Of a stretch of 64,000 nt of DNA, positions 1 to 8,821 are shown piece after piece; within the stretch, counting starts at the first letter, position 1; each line of letters begins with the position of its first letter. A model generated the notes under the pieces. It saw only the letters and a list, made by a program, of their open reading frames with translations. It was not told the origin of the DNA and did no database searches. The position numbers were made by a program, and so were the translations under genes. The DNA lies in contig NZ_BSTD01000005.1 in assembly GCF_030269325.1 (NCBI RefSeq), positions 949,391-1,013,390 on the forward strand, written 5' to 3'. Source of the stretch: Amycolatopsis sp. NBRC 101858. GTDB taxonomy: Bacteria; Actinomycetota; Actinomycetes; Mycobacteriales; Pseudonocardiaceae.

Positions 1-468
1 GAGGCCGTCCCGATCATCTCCTCGCCGCTCACGCGCACGAAGCAGACCGCGCAGGCCGTCGCCGACGCGCTCGGCGGCCGCGTCGAGACCCACCCCGGCC
101 TCATCGAGACCGACTTCGGCGACTGGGAGGGCCTGACGTTCGCCGAAGCGGCCGAGCGCGACCCCGAACTGCACAGCTCGTGGCTGGGCGACAGCGCGGT
201 GCCGCCGCCCGGCGGGGAGAGCTTCGACGTCGTCCACCGGCGCGTCCGCAAGGCCCGCGACGAGCTGATCGCCGAGCACGGCGGGAAGACGTTGCTGCTG
301 GTCAGCCACGTGACGCCGATCAAGACGCTGCTCCGGATGGGCCTCGACGCGGGCCCGCAGCTGCTGTTCCGGCTGCACCTCGATCTGGCGTCGCTGTCGA
401 TCGTCGAGTTCTACCCGGACGGCAACGCTTCGGTCCGGCTGGTCAACGACACCTCGCACCTGGCCTGA
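1..468 (+). CDS. C-terminal histidine-phosphatase domain of an RNase HI/phosphatase fusion (partial, 5' end outside window)
   Basis: The frame is open from base 1 and ends at 468, giving the last 155 residues of a larger protein. The residues match the phosphoglycerate-mutase/CobC histidine phosphatase fold: SSPLTRTKQTA near the left edge, ETDFGDWEG (the acidic motif) and LLVSHVTPIK (second catalytic histidine). The first RHGE motif and any N-terminal domain lie upstream of the window. In actinobacteria this phosphatase is often fused behind RNase HI (Rv2228c type, with alpha-ribazole phosphatase-like activity). That fusion is inferred from the conserved neighbourhood with panB, the TAP-like hydrolases and glnA2, because the RNase H half is not visible. 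Confidence 0.8.
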   Translation, partial: EAVPIISSPLTRTKQTAQAVADALGGRVETHPGLIETDFGDWEGLTFAEAAERDPELHSSWLGDSAVPPPGGESFDVVHRRVRKARDELIAEHGGKTLLLVSHVTPIKTLLRMGLDAGPQLLFRLHLDLASLSIVEFYPDGNASVRLVNDTSHLA

Positions 469-651
469 CGACCGAAATGTGGGGTGGATCACGCTCAATG
501 CCGACGCGTGGCCGACCCCCGATGGGGTATTGGCTACAGTGTCTCGACCGCGACGCCGCGGTGGCGGGCCCGGCCTCGGGCGCGCTTCATGGGGCGCCAG
601 CTCGTGCGTATCCCACCGGCAGAGGCCTGCGGGCGGAACAGTGACGAGGAA

Positions 652-2394
652 ATGACGGCTAGCGCACTCACCGAGACATCGCCCAGCGACCTGCCCGAGG
701 AGCCCACGACCGCGACGACCACGCGGGGCTGGGGCGCTCGGCTGGCGCCGGTGCTGGCCGTGCTCGCCGGCGTCGCGGCGGTCGGCGTCCACGCCCTGCG
801 CTACGGCCACTGGATCGTCGACGACGCCGCCATCACGTTCTCCTACGCCCGCAGCTTCGCCGACGGCCTCGGCCCGGTGCTGCAGCCGGGCGCCCCTCCG
901 GTCGAGGGCTTCTCCGACCCGACGTGGATGGTGCTGCTCGGCGTCGGCAAGCTCGTCGGCCTCTTCGACCACGGCCAGCTCTTCGGCCTGCCCGACTACG
1001 TGCTCTTCCCGAAGCTGCTGGGCCTGCTGTTCACCGGCGGCATCCTGACGGCGTGCTACATCGCCGCGAAGCAGATCTTCACGCGCTTCGCCTGGCTGGT
1101 CACGTTGGTCGCCGGCCTGACGCTGGCGACGATCCCGTCGTTCGTCATCTGGGTCGTGTCCGGCCTGGAGAACTCGCTGTTCGCGTTCGTGGTCGTCACG
1201 CTGGCAGTCACGCTGTTCGTCTCGGTCAAGCGCGACAAGCTGCTGACGCCGAAGGTCGCGCTCTGGGCGGGCGTCATGGTCGCGTTCGCCGCGCTGACCC
1301 GCCCGGAAGGGCTCATTTACGCGGGCGCGTACCCGCTGGCGGCGCTGTTCCTGCTGCGCGGCGGCCTGTTCTGGAAGAGCTTCCGCCTGGCGCTGCTGTC
1401 GGTGGCGGCGTTCGCGGTGCCGTTCGGCGCGTACGTCGTGTGGCGGCACTCGGAGTTCGGGCGCCTGCTGGCCAACCCGTCGGTGGCCAAGCAGCAGGGT
1501 CTCCCCGGTTTCGACGCCTTGAAGCGGCCGTTCGAGCTGGCCGGCTACGCGGGCTGGGCGGGTGTCGTCCTGCTGGCGCTGGTGATCGCGTTCGCGCTGG
1601 TCAAGGCGCCGTGGCGGCGGCCGCTGATCGCGCTGCTGGTGCCGCTGGGGCTGGGGATCGTCGCGTACGGCGTGATGGTCGCCGACTGGATGTACCAGCA
1701 CCGGTTCGCCAGCCCGATCTGGCCGCTGGCGGTCATCGCGGGCACGCTGTCGGCGGGCGAGCTGCTCAAGCACCGCCGCGCGCTGCTGCGGATCGGCATC
1801 GTCGTGGTGCTGGTGGGGGCGTTCGTCCCGTCGGCGATCGGGTTCGCGCAGGCCGCGGACAAGTTCGCGAAGAACCCGAACATCACGGCGTGCCTGGTCG
1901 CGGACCGCTTCGGCCGCGGGTTCAACACGTACGCGGACATCCTGGGCATCCAGAAGGCGTCGCTGCTGCTGCCGGACCTCGGCGGTTCGTCGATGACGAG
2001 CCGGCTCGAGCTGGTGGACATGGCGGGCCTGGTCAACAAGCCGATCGCCGACCTGGTCCACGACAACGACCTGGCGGGCCTGCGCAACTACGTGTTCGAC
2101 ACGGTGAAGCCGACGTTCATCCACTCGTGGGGCCCGTGGGCCGCGGGCAACGGGATCGCGCTGGACCCGCGCCTGGACCGCGACTACGTGCTGATCTACA
2201 GCTCACCGATCGAGGGCCTGCGCAACGGCGACTGGGTCCGCAAGGACGCGGTGACGGACCCGGCCAAGCTGAAGGCGGCCCAGGACTACGCGGCGAAGAC
2301 GATCCCGGCAGTGGCAGCGGACCGTTTCGGCGGCCCCCTGGACGACTGCGGCGCGACGATGAAGCCGGGCCAGACACTCACGATGCCGAACTGA
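652..2394 (+). CDS. GT-C family integral membrane glycosyltransferase (AftB-like)
   Basis: About 580 residues with a basic cytoplasmic N-terminus and around ten hydrophobic segments. The first periplasmic loop carries the acidic motif HWIVDDAAITFSYAR (Asp57-Asp58), the GT-C signature for polyprenyl-phosphate-sugar-dependent transferases. The wording of this loop and the following PVEGFSDPTWM resembles mycobacterial AftB (terminal arabinofuranosyltransferase), so a role in arabinogalactan or another surface glycan is likely; the acceptor cannot be read from sequence. The frame is open back to 484, but the acidic Ser/Thr-rich N-terminus starting at ATG 652 looks natural. A GAGGA sequence lies directly before that ATG, closer than ideal. 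ATG 589 is an alternative. Confidence 0.75.
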   Translation: MTASALTETSPSDLPEEPTTATTTRGWGARLAPVLAVLAGVAAVGVHALRYGHWIVDDAAITFSYARSFADGLGPVLQPGAPPVEGFSDPTWMVLLGVGKLVGLFDHGQLFGLPDYVLFPKLLGLLFTGGILTACYIAAKQIFTRFAWLVTLVAGLTLATIPSFVIWVVSGLENSLFAFVVVTLAVTLFVSVKRDKLLTPKVALWAGVMVAFAALTRPEGLIYAGAYPLAALFLLRGGLFWKSFRLALLSVAAFAVPFGAYVVWRHSEFGRLLANPSVAKQQGLPGFDALKRPFELAGYAGWAGVVLLALVIAFALVKAPWRRPLIALLVPLGLGIVAYGVMVADWMYQHRFASPIWPLAVIAGTLSAGELLKHRRALLRIGIVVVLVGAFVPSAIGFAQAADKFAKNPNITACLVADRFGRGFNTYADILGIQKASLLLPDLGGSSMTSRLELVDMAGLVNKPIADLVHDNDLAGLRNYVFDTVKPTFIHSWGPWAAGNGIALDPRLDRDYVLIYSSPIEGLRNGDWVRKDAVTDPAKLKAAQDYAAKTIPAVAADRFGGPLDDCGATMKPGQTLTMPN

Positions 2395-2430
2395 GGCAGG
2401 TCGTTTGCCCGCTCGACTCGGGCAGCGGGT

Positions 2431-2829
2431 TCAGGCAGTGCCGGCACGGAAGGCGGCGATCTGCCGCGCAACGGGCCCGTGGGAGCCGAGCCGTTCGGCA
2501 GCAGCCGCCACGCTCGTTGCCCGGCGAAGCCGGTCGGGGTGCCGGCGCCAGTGCTCCGGCGGGATCTTCAGCAGGGCGACCAGCAGGTCACCCGGGTAGT
2601 AGTCGCCCTCGGCGAGCGGCTCTCGCTCGAGCCGGCTGAGCGTCAGTGGGACGAGCAGTTCGATGCCCACTCGCTGGAGCAGCAGGAGCCGGAGGTCTTC
2701 GACGTCCAGGTCGCCGATCGGCTTGCGCCGCAGGTGGTGAGCCGTCTCGATCAGCCGGGTCGCGTCAGTCGGCGGCGCGCCCCAGGGGCGACCCTCGAGC
2801 TGGTCGAGGCTCATCGACGGATCGATCAC
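2431..2829 (-). CDS. CdiI-type contact-dependent inhibition immunity protein family (orphan)
   Basis: 132 residues, soluble, starting at GTG 2829 three bases after the stop of the upstream transporter, so probably translationally coupled. The pattern SLDQLEGRPWG, then HHLRRKPIGDLDVEDLRLLLLQ, PLTLSRLE and EGDYYPGDLL is that of the small family annotated as contact-dependent growth inhibition immunity proteins (CdiI_4 type). No CdiA/CdiB or other polymorphic toxin is adjacent, so it is an orphan immunity-like gene or a related housekeeping protein. ATG 2814 is an alternative start. Function is inferred from family resemblance only. Confidence 0.7.
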   Translation of the reverse strand: MIDPSMSLDQLEGRPWGAPPTDATRLIETAHHLRRKPIGDLDVEDLRLLLLQRVGIELLVPLTLSRLEREPLAEGDYYPGDLLVALLKIPPEHWRRHPDRLRRATSVAAAAERLGSHGPVARQIAAFRAGTA

Positions 2830-2832
2830 GGC

Positions 2833-4074
2833 TCACGTCACCAAGCCCAGGCTCAGCCACAACGCCCCGGTCGCCGCCACCAGGCACAGGGGCGTTGTGA
2901 TCGCCCCGAGCAGATGGAACGTCTTCGCCGACGGGTGCTCCGGCAGCGTCCGGCGCCACAGCAGCGTCGCCAGTGAACCCAGGTAGCTCGCGTTCGGGCC
3001 GATGTTGACCCCCAGCAGCACCGCCAGCAACACCCCCGGTGCCGGGTGGGGGCCCAGGACCGACAGCAGGATCAGCGTCGCCGGGAGGTTGTTCACCAGG
3101 TTGGCCAGCAGGGCCGCCACCCCCGCCGCCAGCAGCAGGTCCACCAGGCCCGTCGAAGACGGCAACACCGAGCGGAGCACGCCGCCGAGCAGGTGCTCCG
3201 AGACCGCCTCGACCACCACCGCCAGGCCCAGCACGAACAGGCACAGCTGCGGCGCCGCCTCCGTCACCAGCTGCCACGGCCGGATCTTGCCCGAAGCCAG
3301 CGCCCGGGTGCCGAGGATCAGGGCGGCCAGCGCCGCGATCCACACCGGCTCGACGTGGCCGAGCGGGCCCAGCGCGAACCCGGCCAGCGTCAGGCCCAGG
3401 ACGACCAGCGCGAACGTCGGCGTCTCCAGGTGCCGGTCCGGTTCGGCCGTCGAGCGCGGGCGCAGGTCGGCGGCGAAGAACCGCAGGAACACCAGCAGCT
3501 CGATGGCGATGGTGACCAGCCACGGCAACGCCATCGCCGCCGTGAACCCGGCGAACGTCAGCCCCGACGCGCCGAACGCCAGCAGGTTCGTCAGGTTCGA
3601 CACCGGCAGCAGCGTCGACGCCGAGTTCGCCAGGTGCGCGCACGCGTAGACGTGCGGCCGGGCCGGCAGGCGCAGGCTGGTCGCCGTCGCCAGGACCACC
3701 GGGGTGAGCAGGACGACCGTCGCGTCCAGGCTGAGGACCGCGGTCACCCCGGCCGCCGCGGCGAAGGTGAGCACCAGCAGCCGCCGCGGCTTGCCGTGAC
3801 AGGCCTCCGCCAGGCGGTTGCCGAGCCAGGTGAAGACGCCGTCCACACTGGCCAAAAAGGACACCAGGAGGATCGCGGCCAGAAAGCCCAAAGTCGGCAG
3901 GATCTCGACGGCCCGGTCAGCGGCCGCTCCCGGCCGCACGAGCCCCAGCAGGAGCGCGACGCCGGCCGCCGGCACCGCGGCGACCGCTTCGGGCCAGCCC
4001 CGCGGCCGCACGATCGCGAAGACCAGCACGGCGGCCAGCAGTGCGAGGCTTCCCGCCCCGGCCCAGAAGTTCAC
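2833..4074 (-). CDS. ArsB/SLC13-type anion transporter
   Basis: 413 residues, almost entirely hydrophobic, with about ten to twelve membrane helices. The first half contains SLDATVVLLTPVV and LANSASTLLPVSNLTNLL, the helical-hairpin signatures of the ion transporter superfamily shared by ArsB (arsenite efflux) and SLC13 (dicarboxylate/citrate) carriers. The second half repeats the layout (NLVNNLPATLILL, then LLGVNIGPNASYLGSLATLLW). The NIGPN and SLATLLW motifs are typical of ArsB-like proteins. No arsR, arsC or arsA lies nearby, so substrate (arsenite, antimonite or an organic anion) is undetermined. The stop lies only four bases before the following immunity-like gene. Confidence 0.82.
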   Translation of the reverse strand: MNFWAGAGSLALLAAVLVFAIVRPRGWPEAVAAVPAAGVALLLGLVRPGAAADRAVEILPTLGFLAAILLVSFLASVDGVFTWLGNRLAEACHGKPRRLLVLTFAAAAGVTAVLSLDATVVLLTPVVLATATSLRLPARPHVYACAHLANSASTLLPVSNLTNLLAFGASGLTFAGFTAAMALPWLVTIAIELLVFLRFFAADLRPRSTAEPDRHLETPTFALVVLGLTLAGFALGPLGHVEPVWIAALAALILGTRALASGKIRPWQLVTEAAPQLCLFVLGLAVVVEAVSEHLLGGVLRSVLPSSTGLVDLLLAAGVAALLANLVNNLPATLILLSVLGPHPAPGVLLAVLLGVNIGPNASYLGSLATLLWRRTLPEHPSAKTFHLLGAITTPLCLVAATGALWLSLGLVT

Positions 4075-4138
4075 CGCCTCACGCTAATCGACGCCGGGCC
4101 CACCGGTTTTGTCGGTGCCCTCGGGTAGCGTGGAAAAC

Positions 4139-4170
4139 GGGGGGGGGGGGCGCCCCCGCGGGCCCGGGGG
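4139..4170. repeat. 12-G homopolymer followed by a GC-only palindromic stretch
   Basis: Twelve consecutive G residues (4139-4150) are followed by a short C-run and G-run segment that can fold on itself, just beyond the sfnG stop. It lies between two minus-strand genes. It may be part of a transcription terminator or simply a slippage-prone tract. The exact run length is the base call most likely to be wrong in this window. Confidence 0.6.
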
Positions 4171-5283
4171 TCAGACTCCGAGCGGCTCCGGGGTGGCGGC
4201 ACCCCGCGCCAGGTCCTGCTCCTTCGCCCGGATCACCGGCAGCACGTGCTTGCCGAAGTGCTCGACGTCCTCCAGGTAGTGCAGGAACCCGAGCAGCAAC
4301 AGCGAAGCCCCGCGCTTCTTGTACTCGATCGCCCGGTCGGCGATCTGCTCCGGCGTGCCGATCAGCTTCGTGCGGAAGCCGTCGTTGTACTGCACCAGAT
4401 CCTCGAACTCCGAGTCGGCCCACATGCCCCTCGCGTCCGAAGTGGACTTACCGGCCTGCGCCACGGCCGAGCGGAACCCCTCCACCGCCTCGACGTTCGC
4501 CTTCGCGACGATCTCCTGCAAGACCGCGCGGGCCTCGCTCTCCGACTCGCGGGCGATGACGAACCCGTTCAGTCCGAATCGGACGGTCCGCGCGTTTTCC
4601 GAAGCGTAGCCGCGAACCTCCGAAACCTGCTCGCTGAAGCCGTCGAAGTCCTTGCCGTTGCTGAAGTACCAGTCCGACACCCGGCCCGCGAGCTTGCGCG
4701 CCGCCGTCGAGTTGCCGCCCTGGAAGATCTCCGGGTGCGGGGCCGCCACCGGCTTCGGCTTGATGTCGAAGTCGTGGATGCGGTAGAAGTCGCCGCGGAA
4801 CTCGGCGTGGTCGTTCGTCCACAGCTCGCGCAGCACGCGGATGAACTCCTCGGACCGGCGGTACCGCTCGTCGTGCTCCAGCCACGGCTCGCCGAGGCCG
4901 GTGAACTCGCCCTTGAACCACCCGCTCACCACGTTGACGGCCGCGCGCCCGCCGGAAATCACGTCGGCGCTGGCGATGAACTTCGCCAGCACGCCGGGGT
5001 GCCACAGTCCGGGGTGGACGGCCGCGATCACCTTGAGGCGCTGCGTCGCGAGCAGCAGCGCCAGGCTGAACCCGGTGGACTCGTGCTGGTACGAGGCGCC
5101 GTAGCTGGCCGTGTAGCGCACTTGCGAAAGTGCGTACTCGAACCCGCTGTTCTCGGCCAGGACGGCGAGGTCCCGGTTGTACTCGTAGCCCCAGTCCGTC
5201 CGCTGTTCGATGTCGGACGTGACGAGACCACCGCTCACGTTCGGGACCCAGTAGGCGAATTTCAACGGCTCTTCGAGCGACAT
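4171..5283 (-). CDS. sfnG: SfnG-like FMNH2-dependent dimethylsulfone monooxygenase (LLM class)
   Basis: 370 residues, the usual SfnG length. It is a bacterial luciferase-like TIM barrel flavin monooxygenase. It begins PLKFAYWVPNVSGGLVTSDIEQRT and continues with VHPGLWHPGVLAKF, SGGRAAVNVVSGWFKGEF and PEIFQGGNSTAARKLAGRVSDWYFSNG, wording typical of SfnG, which splits dimethylsulfone to methanesulfinate with reduced FMN supplied by a separate reductase. No flavin reductase or msu genes are beside it. The large LuxR-type regulator lies 57 bases upstream on the same strand and may control it. A related alkanesulfonate-type substrate cannot be excluded. Confidence 0.85.
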   Translation of the reverse strand: MSLEEPLKFAYWVPNVSGGLVTSDIEQRTDWGYEYNRDLAVLAENSGFEYALSQVRYTASYGASYQHESTGFSLALLLATQRLKVIAAVHPGLWHPGVLAKFIASADVISGGRAAVNVVSGWFKGEFTGLGEPWLEHDERYRRSEEFIRVLRELWTNDHAEFRGDFYRIHDFDIKPKPVAAPHPEIFQGGNSTAARKLAGRVSDWYFSNGKDFDGFSEQVSEVRGYASENARTVRFGLNGFVIARESESEARAVLQEIVAKANVEAVEGFRSAVAQAGKSTSDARGMWADSEFEDLVQYNDGFRTKLIGTPEQIADRAIEYKKRGASLLLLGFLHYLEDVEHFGKHVLPVIRAKEQDLARGAATPEPLGV

Positions 5284-5340
5284 GGCCCGAGTAGAGCAAC
5301 GACGCCGGAGCCGGTCAACGCGCGTCCACGCGGTGGGAAC

Positions 5341-8136
5341 TCACCCGCCGCGCTGGGACTTCGCCAGTGCGCCACCGAGTTCCGCGCGGCCGGGGATGCC
5401 GAGCTTGCGGTACGCGCCGGACAGGTGCAGTTCCACCGTCCGCCGCGTGAGGTGCAGCGCGGTCGCGATCTCGCGGTTCGTCAGGCCCTGCGCGGCCATG
5501 ACGGCGATCCGGTTTTCCTGCCGCGTCAAGCCGTGTTCGTTGTCCTTGGCCGGCGTCAGCGCCCGCCGCGCCGAACGCAGCTCCTCCGCCGCGCGCCGGG
5601 CGAGCGGACGCGCACCGCAGTGCTCGCTCAGCTCCACCGCCTGCCGCAGCGTCTCGATGGCCTTCTCGGACTGACCGTGCCGCGCCTGCAGCGTGCCGAG
5701 CTCGGTCAGCGCCGTCGCCAGCTGCAGGCGGGCGGGGGACGAGCGCAGCGTCGTGATCGCCTTGTTCAGCGCCCGCTCGGCTTCGTCGTCCTCGCGGACG
5801 AGCCCGAGCGTCGTCAGCGCCGTGCCCAGCGGCCGCGCCGCGCCCCAGCGCGTCGAGGCGGTCATGTCCTCTTCGGCCAGGCGGGCCGCGTCGTCGGCCT
5901 GGCCCAGCGCCAGCGCGGCCCGCGCCGCGTGCGCGCGCCACGGCACGAACCCCGGGAACCGCATGCCGTGGTGCGCGAGCCGGCGCCCGCAGCTGAGCAG
6001 GTCCTCGAACCCGAAGCGGGTGTACCCGGTGGCGACGCGCAGGCGGCCGCGCGCGTACAGGAGGTAGGTGTGGGTGAACAGGCCCTGGCTGGCGACGAAG
6101 TCCATCCGGTCCAGCAACGACGTCGCCGCCTCGAACCGGCCCAGGTCCACCCAGCATTCGACGAGCTTCGCCGCGCACAGCACGCCGACCGGGCACGTCG
6201 TCGTCCCACCGCGCTCGTCGAAGCGGCGCAGCAGCGACTCGAAGTGGACGCTCGCCCGCTGCAGGTCACCACTGGCCTGCAGCGCGATCCCGCGGGCCAG
6301 CGTCGGCAGCGCGCCGTGCGGTACGTGCACGTCCCACGGCTCGCGCTCGACGTCGAGGACGCGGCACAGCCGGTCGACGTGCGCCGGCTCGTCCGCCAGC
6401 ACCGCGGTGGCCAGGGTGAAGAAGTAGTGCTGCTCGAACAGCTCGCCGTCGTCGCCGGTCATCGCGTCGGCGAAGTGCGCGACCGCGTCCGGTGAGGACG
6501 CACCGCTGCGGACCGCGTCGAGCGCCAGCAGCGCCGACCGGCTGCGCTGCGCCGCCGGGTCGGTCAGCGGCGCCCACTGCTCCTCGAAGTCGCGGAACTC
6601 CGGCGGCGGGCCGAGCCGGCTGCCGGCCTCGGCCAGGTAGGTCATGCACAGCAGCGGCCACACGGCGTCCGGGCCGCCCGCGTCGAGCCGCGCCGCGATC
6701 TGGCCGGCCGCGCTGATCGCGAGCCGCGCGTCCTGGCCGCCGCAGAGCGACAGCAGCATCGCCGACGCGATGAACGCGGCCGTGTCGCGGTTGCCGACGG
6801 TGTCGACGGCCTCGCGCACCCGCTGCGCCGCGGCGGGCGGGTCGAGCTGGAACTCCGCGTGGGCCAGCTGCAGCAGCACGGCCACCCGGCGCCCCGACGT
6901 CAGCCGCTCCTCCAAGGCCCGCCGCAGGTAGCGCGCGCCCAGGTCGGGACGGCCGGAGAACACGGCGTTGCGCGCGCTCAGCCGCAGGACGTCCACGCCC
7001 CACGGGATCCGGATCGACGTCGCTTCGAGCAGGTGCGCGGCAACGCGCTCGGCCGCCGCGCCGGTCTCGGACAGCAGCTTCGCCGCCCGCGCGTGGTTGA
7101 CCGCCCGCGTGGTCTGCGGCATGTCCTTGAGCACGGAGTTGCGGACGAAGGGCAGGGTCAGCGTCGGGCGGCTGCTGTTGTGCAGCAGGTGCAGCCGGAC
7201 CATCGTGTCGATCGCCTGCAGCGCGTCGAGCTCGTCCACCCCGGCGAGCTGGGCCAGCAGGTCGAAGCCCGCGTCCTCGCCGAGGATCGCGGCCGCGTGC
7301 AGGATCGCCGGCGCGTCCGGGAACTCCTGCATCCGCGTGTGGAGCACCTGGCCGATCAGCGACGAGCCGAGCTCGTGCGGGTCCGCGCCGGGCAGCAGCC
7401 GCGGCCGCAGCGCGTTCAGCAGGTACGGGTTGCCGCCGGTTGCCTCGCGGCAGGCGGTGGCGAGCTCGCCCGGGGCGAGGCCCAGGATCTCCGCCGCGGC
7501 GGCGTCGCCGAGGCCGTTGAGGGTGATCGTCGCGGGCGTGCAGCCCGCCATCTCCAGCAACGCCACCTCGCGGTGCGGCGGATGGCCGGTCAGGGAGGTG
7601 AGTATGATCAACACCGGCAGGTCGAGCACGCGGTGCCGGATGTAGGCGAGGCACCGCATCGACCAGGCGTCGGCGAGGTGCACGTTGTCGATGCCGAGGA
7701 ACAGCGGGCCCCGCTCGGTCGCGTCGCGGACGAGGCGGAAGAAGTGCTCGAGCGCTTCGCTCTCGCCGGCCGGGCCGCACTGCTCGGCGAAGCTCGGGCG
7801 GGGAGCGCCCGGCTCGTCGAGCGCGTCGGCCAGCTGGCGGGCGAGCCCGCCGGGCAGGTGGCTCTCCAGCCGCGACCCGGTGGCGACCGCGACGGTGAAG
7901 CCGGCGTCCGCGGCGAGCGCGGCGGCGGTGTGGAGCGTGGCGCTCTTGCCCATGCCGAACTCGCCGACCAGCACCGCGCTCGCGGCCGTGCCGTCCAGCG
8001 CGACGGGGAACAGGCTGGTCAGGCGGCTGAGCTCGGGCTCGCGGCCGGGGAGCCGCGGGGCGGGGCGCTTCGGTACCGAAGCCCCGCTGACGGGATGCTC
8101 GGAATTTACTTCGGTATCCACCGTAAGGACTTTCAT
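5341..8136 (-). CDS. Large ATP-binding LuxR-family (LAL/MalT-like) transcriptional regulator
   Basis: About 931 residues when started at ATG 8136, the first sensible start after the anti-sigma stop at 8153. The N-terminal AAA-type ATPase has Walker A GEFGMGKSA near residue 52 and a Walker B-like FLGIDNVHLAD segment. A long alpha-helical, TPR-like middle follows. A LuxR HTH ends the protein (LTRQENRIAVMAAQGLTNREIATALHLT then RRTVELHLSGAYRKLGI). Size and domain order are those of LAL regulators. The open frame runs 390 bases further upstream but that part overlaps the anti-sigma gene. No good ribosome-binding site is seen before ATG 8136. Ligand and targets are unknown; the downstream sfnG gene is a candidate. 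Confidence 0.85.
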   Translation of the reverse strand: MKVLTVDTEVNSEHPVSGASVPKRPAPRLPGREPELSRLTSLFPVALDGTAASAVLVGEFGMGKSATLHTAAALAADAGFTVAVATGSRLESHLPGGLARQLADALDEPGAPRPSFAEQCGPAGESEALEHFFRLVRDATERGPLFLGIDNVHLADAWSMRCLAYIRHRVLDLPVLIILTSLTGHPPHREVALLEMAGCTPATITLNGLGDAAAAEILGLAPGELATACREATGGNPYLLNALRPRLLPGADPHELGSSLIGQVLHTRMQEFPDAPAILHAAAILGEDAGFDLLAQLAGVDELDALQAIDTMVRLHLLHNSSRPTLTLPFVRNSVLKDMPQTTRAVNHARAAKLLSETGAAAERVAAHLLEATSIRIPWGVDVLRLSARNAVFSGRPDLGARYLRRALEERLTSGRRVAVLLQLAHAEFQLDPPAAAQRVREAVDTVGNRDTAAFIASAMLLSLCGGQDARLAISAAGQIAARLDAGGPDAVWPLLCMTYLAEAGSRLGPPPEFRDFEEQWAPLTDPAAQRSRSALLALDAVRSGASSPDAVAHFADAMTGDDGELFEQHYFFTLATAVLADEPAHVDRLCRVLDVEREPWDVHVPHGALPTLARGIALQASGDLQRASVHFESLLRRFDERGGTTTCPVGVLCAAKLVECWVDLGRFEAATSLLDRMDFVASQGLFTHTYLLYARGRLRVATGYTRFGFEDLLSCGRRLAHHGMRFPGFVPWRAHAARAALALGQADDAARLAEEDMTASTRWGAARPLGTALTTLGLVREDDEAERALNKAITTLRSSPARLQLATALTELGTLQARHGQSEKAIETLRQAVELSEHCGARPLARRAAEELRSARRALTPAKDNEHGLTRQENRIAVMAAQGLTNREIATALHLTRRTVELHLSGAYRKLGIPGRAELGGALAKSQRGG

Positions 8137-8152
8137 GTTGGGTTGGGGCAGA

Positions 8153-8821
8153 CTACTGGAAACCGGCTGACCACGGGAGATCCCGCAGGTCACGGCCGGT
8201 ACCGGCCACAACCTGAGCAGGGGAGACGATGGACGCAGCGGATGCGAACCAGGTCCTCGCGACGGCCGGCCGGGCCGAGTGGACGAGCGCCACGCCCAGC
8301 AGGAGCGCGCCGACGGCCATCCCCCGCCGGCGCGAGAACACGCAGGGCTTCCGGCGCCGGGCCGCCCCATCGCTGGGCGGCGGGTAGCCCGGGCCGGCGG
8401 CGCCGGACCGCTGCCGGGCGGAGCCACCGGGTGCCGGGTCGTCGGCAGCGGGAGAACCGCCGAGGGGCGGGGAGCCGGCACCGGCGGAGCCGCGGAAGGT
8501 GAGCGAACCGTGGTCGGCGGAGTCACCGGCGGCCGAGCCGCGGACGGCTAGCGAATCGCGGTCGGAGCCACCGGAGGCCGGGGAACCGGCCGAGCTACCG
8601 GGGCCCGGAGACTCGCCGGAGATCGGCGGATCACCGCCAGGAGAACCGCCGACCGGGAGGTAGCCGAGCCGGGCCGCCTCTGCCAAGGCCTCGGACACCG
8701 GGTGGAACCCGGTGAGCAGGTCCCGGCACCGGGGACAGCCGGCCAGGTGCGTTTCGAACTCTTCCGCATCGTCGAGGACGCCGAGTTCGTAGGCCGCGGC
8801 ATCGCGGTGCTCCGACCTCAT
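8153..8821 (-). CDS. Zinc-binding anti-sigma factor with long low-complexity linker
   Basis: 222 residues overlapping the sigma gene by four bases (ATGA). The N-terminus has a zinc anti-sigma motif, His25-x3-Cys29-x2-Cys32 (ETHLAGCPRCRDLL). A Gly/Ser/Pro/Asp-rich stretch of about 90 residues with GGS/GS-type repeats follows. One membrane helix (GMAVGALLLGVALVHS) then leads to a short extracytoplasmic tail. The layout matches RslA-type ZAS proteins that hold an ECF sigma factor at the membrane and release it on a redox or envelope signal. The linker is longer and more repetitive than usual. Confidence 0.85.
   Translation of the reverse strand: MRSEHRDAAAYELGVLDDAEEFETHLAGCPRCRDLLTGFHPVSEALAEAARLGYLPVGGSPGGDPPISGESPGPGSSAGSPASGGSDRDSLAVRGSAAGDSADHGSLTFRGSAGAGSPPLGGSPAADDPAPGGSARQRSGAAGPGYPPPSDGAARRRKPCVFSRRRGMAVGALLLGVALVHSARPAVARTWFASAASIVSPAQVVAGTGRDLRDLPWSAGFQ

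Noticed and set aside
4097..4121. Terminator hairpin upstream of the ArsB-like gene
   Set aside because: The stem has a two-base bulge and no T-run on either strand, so support is too weak to list.
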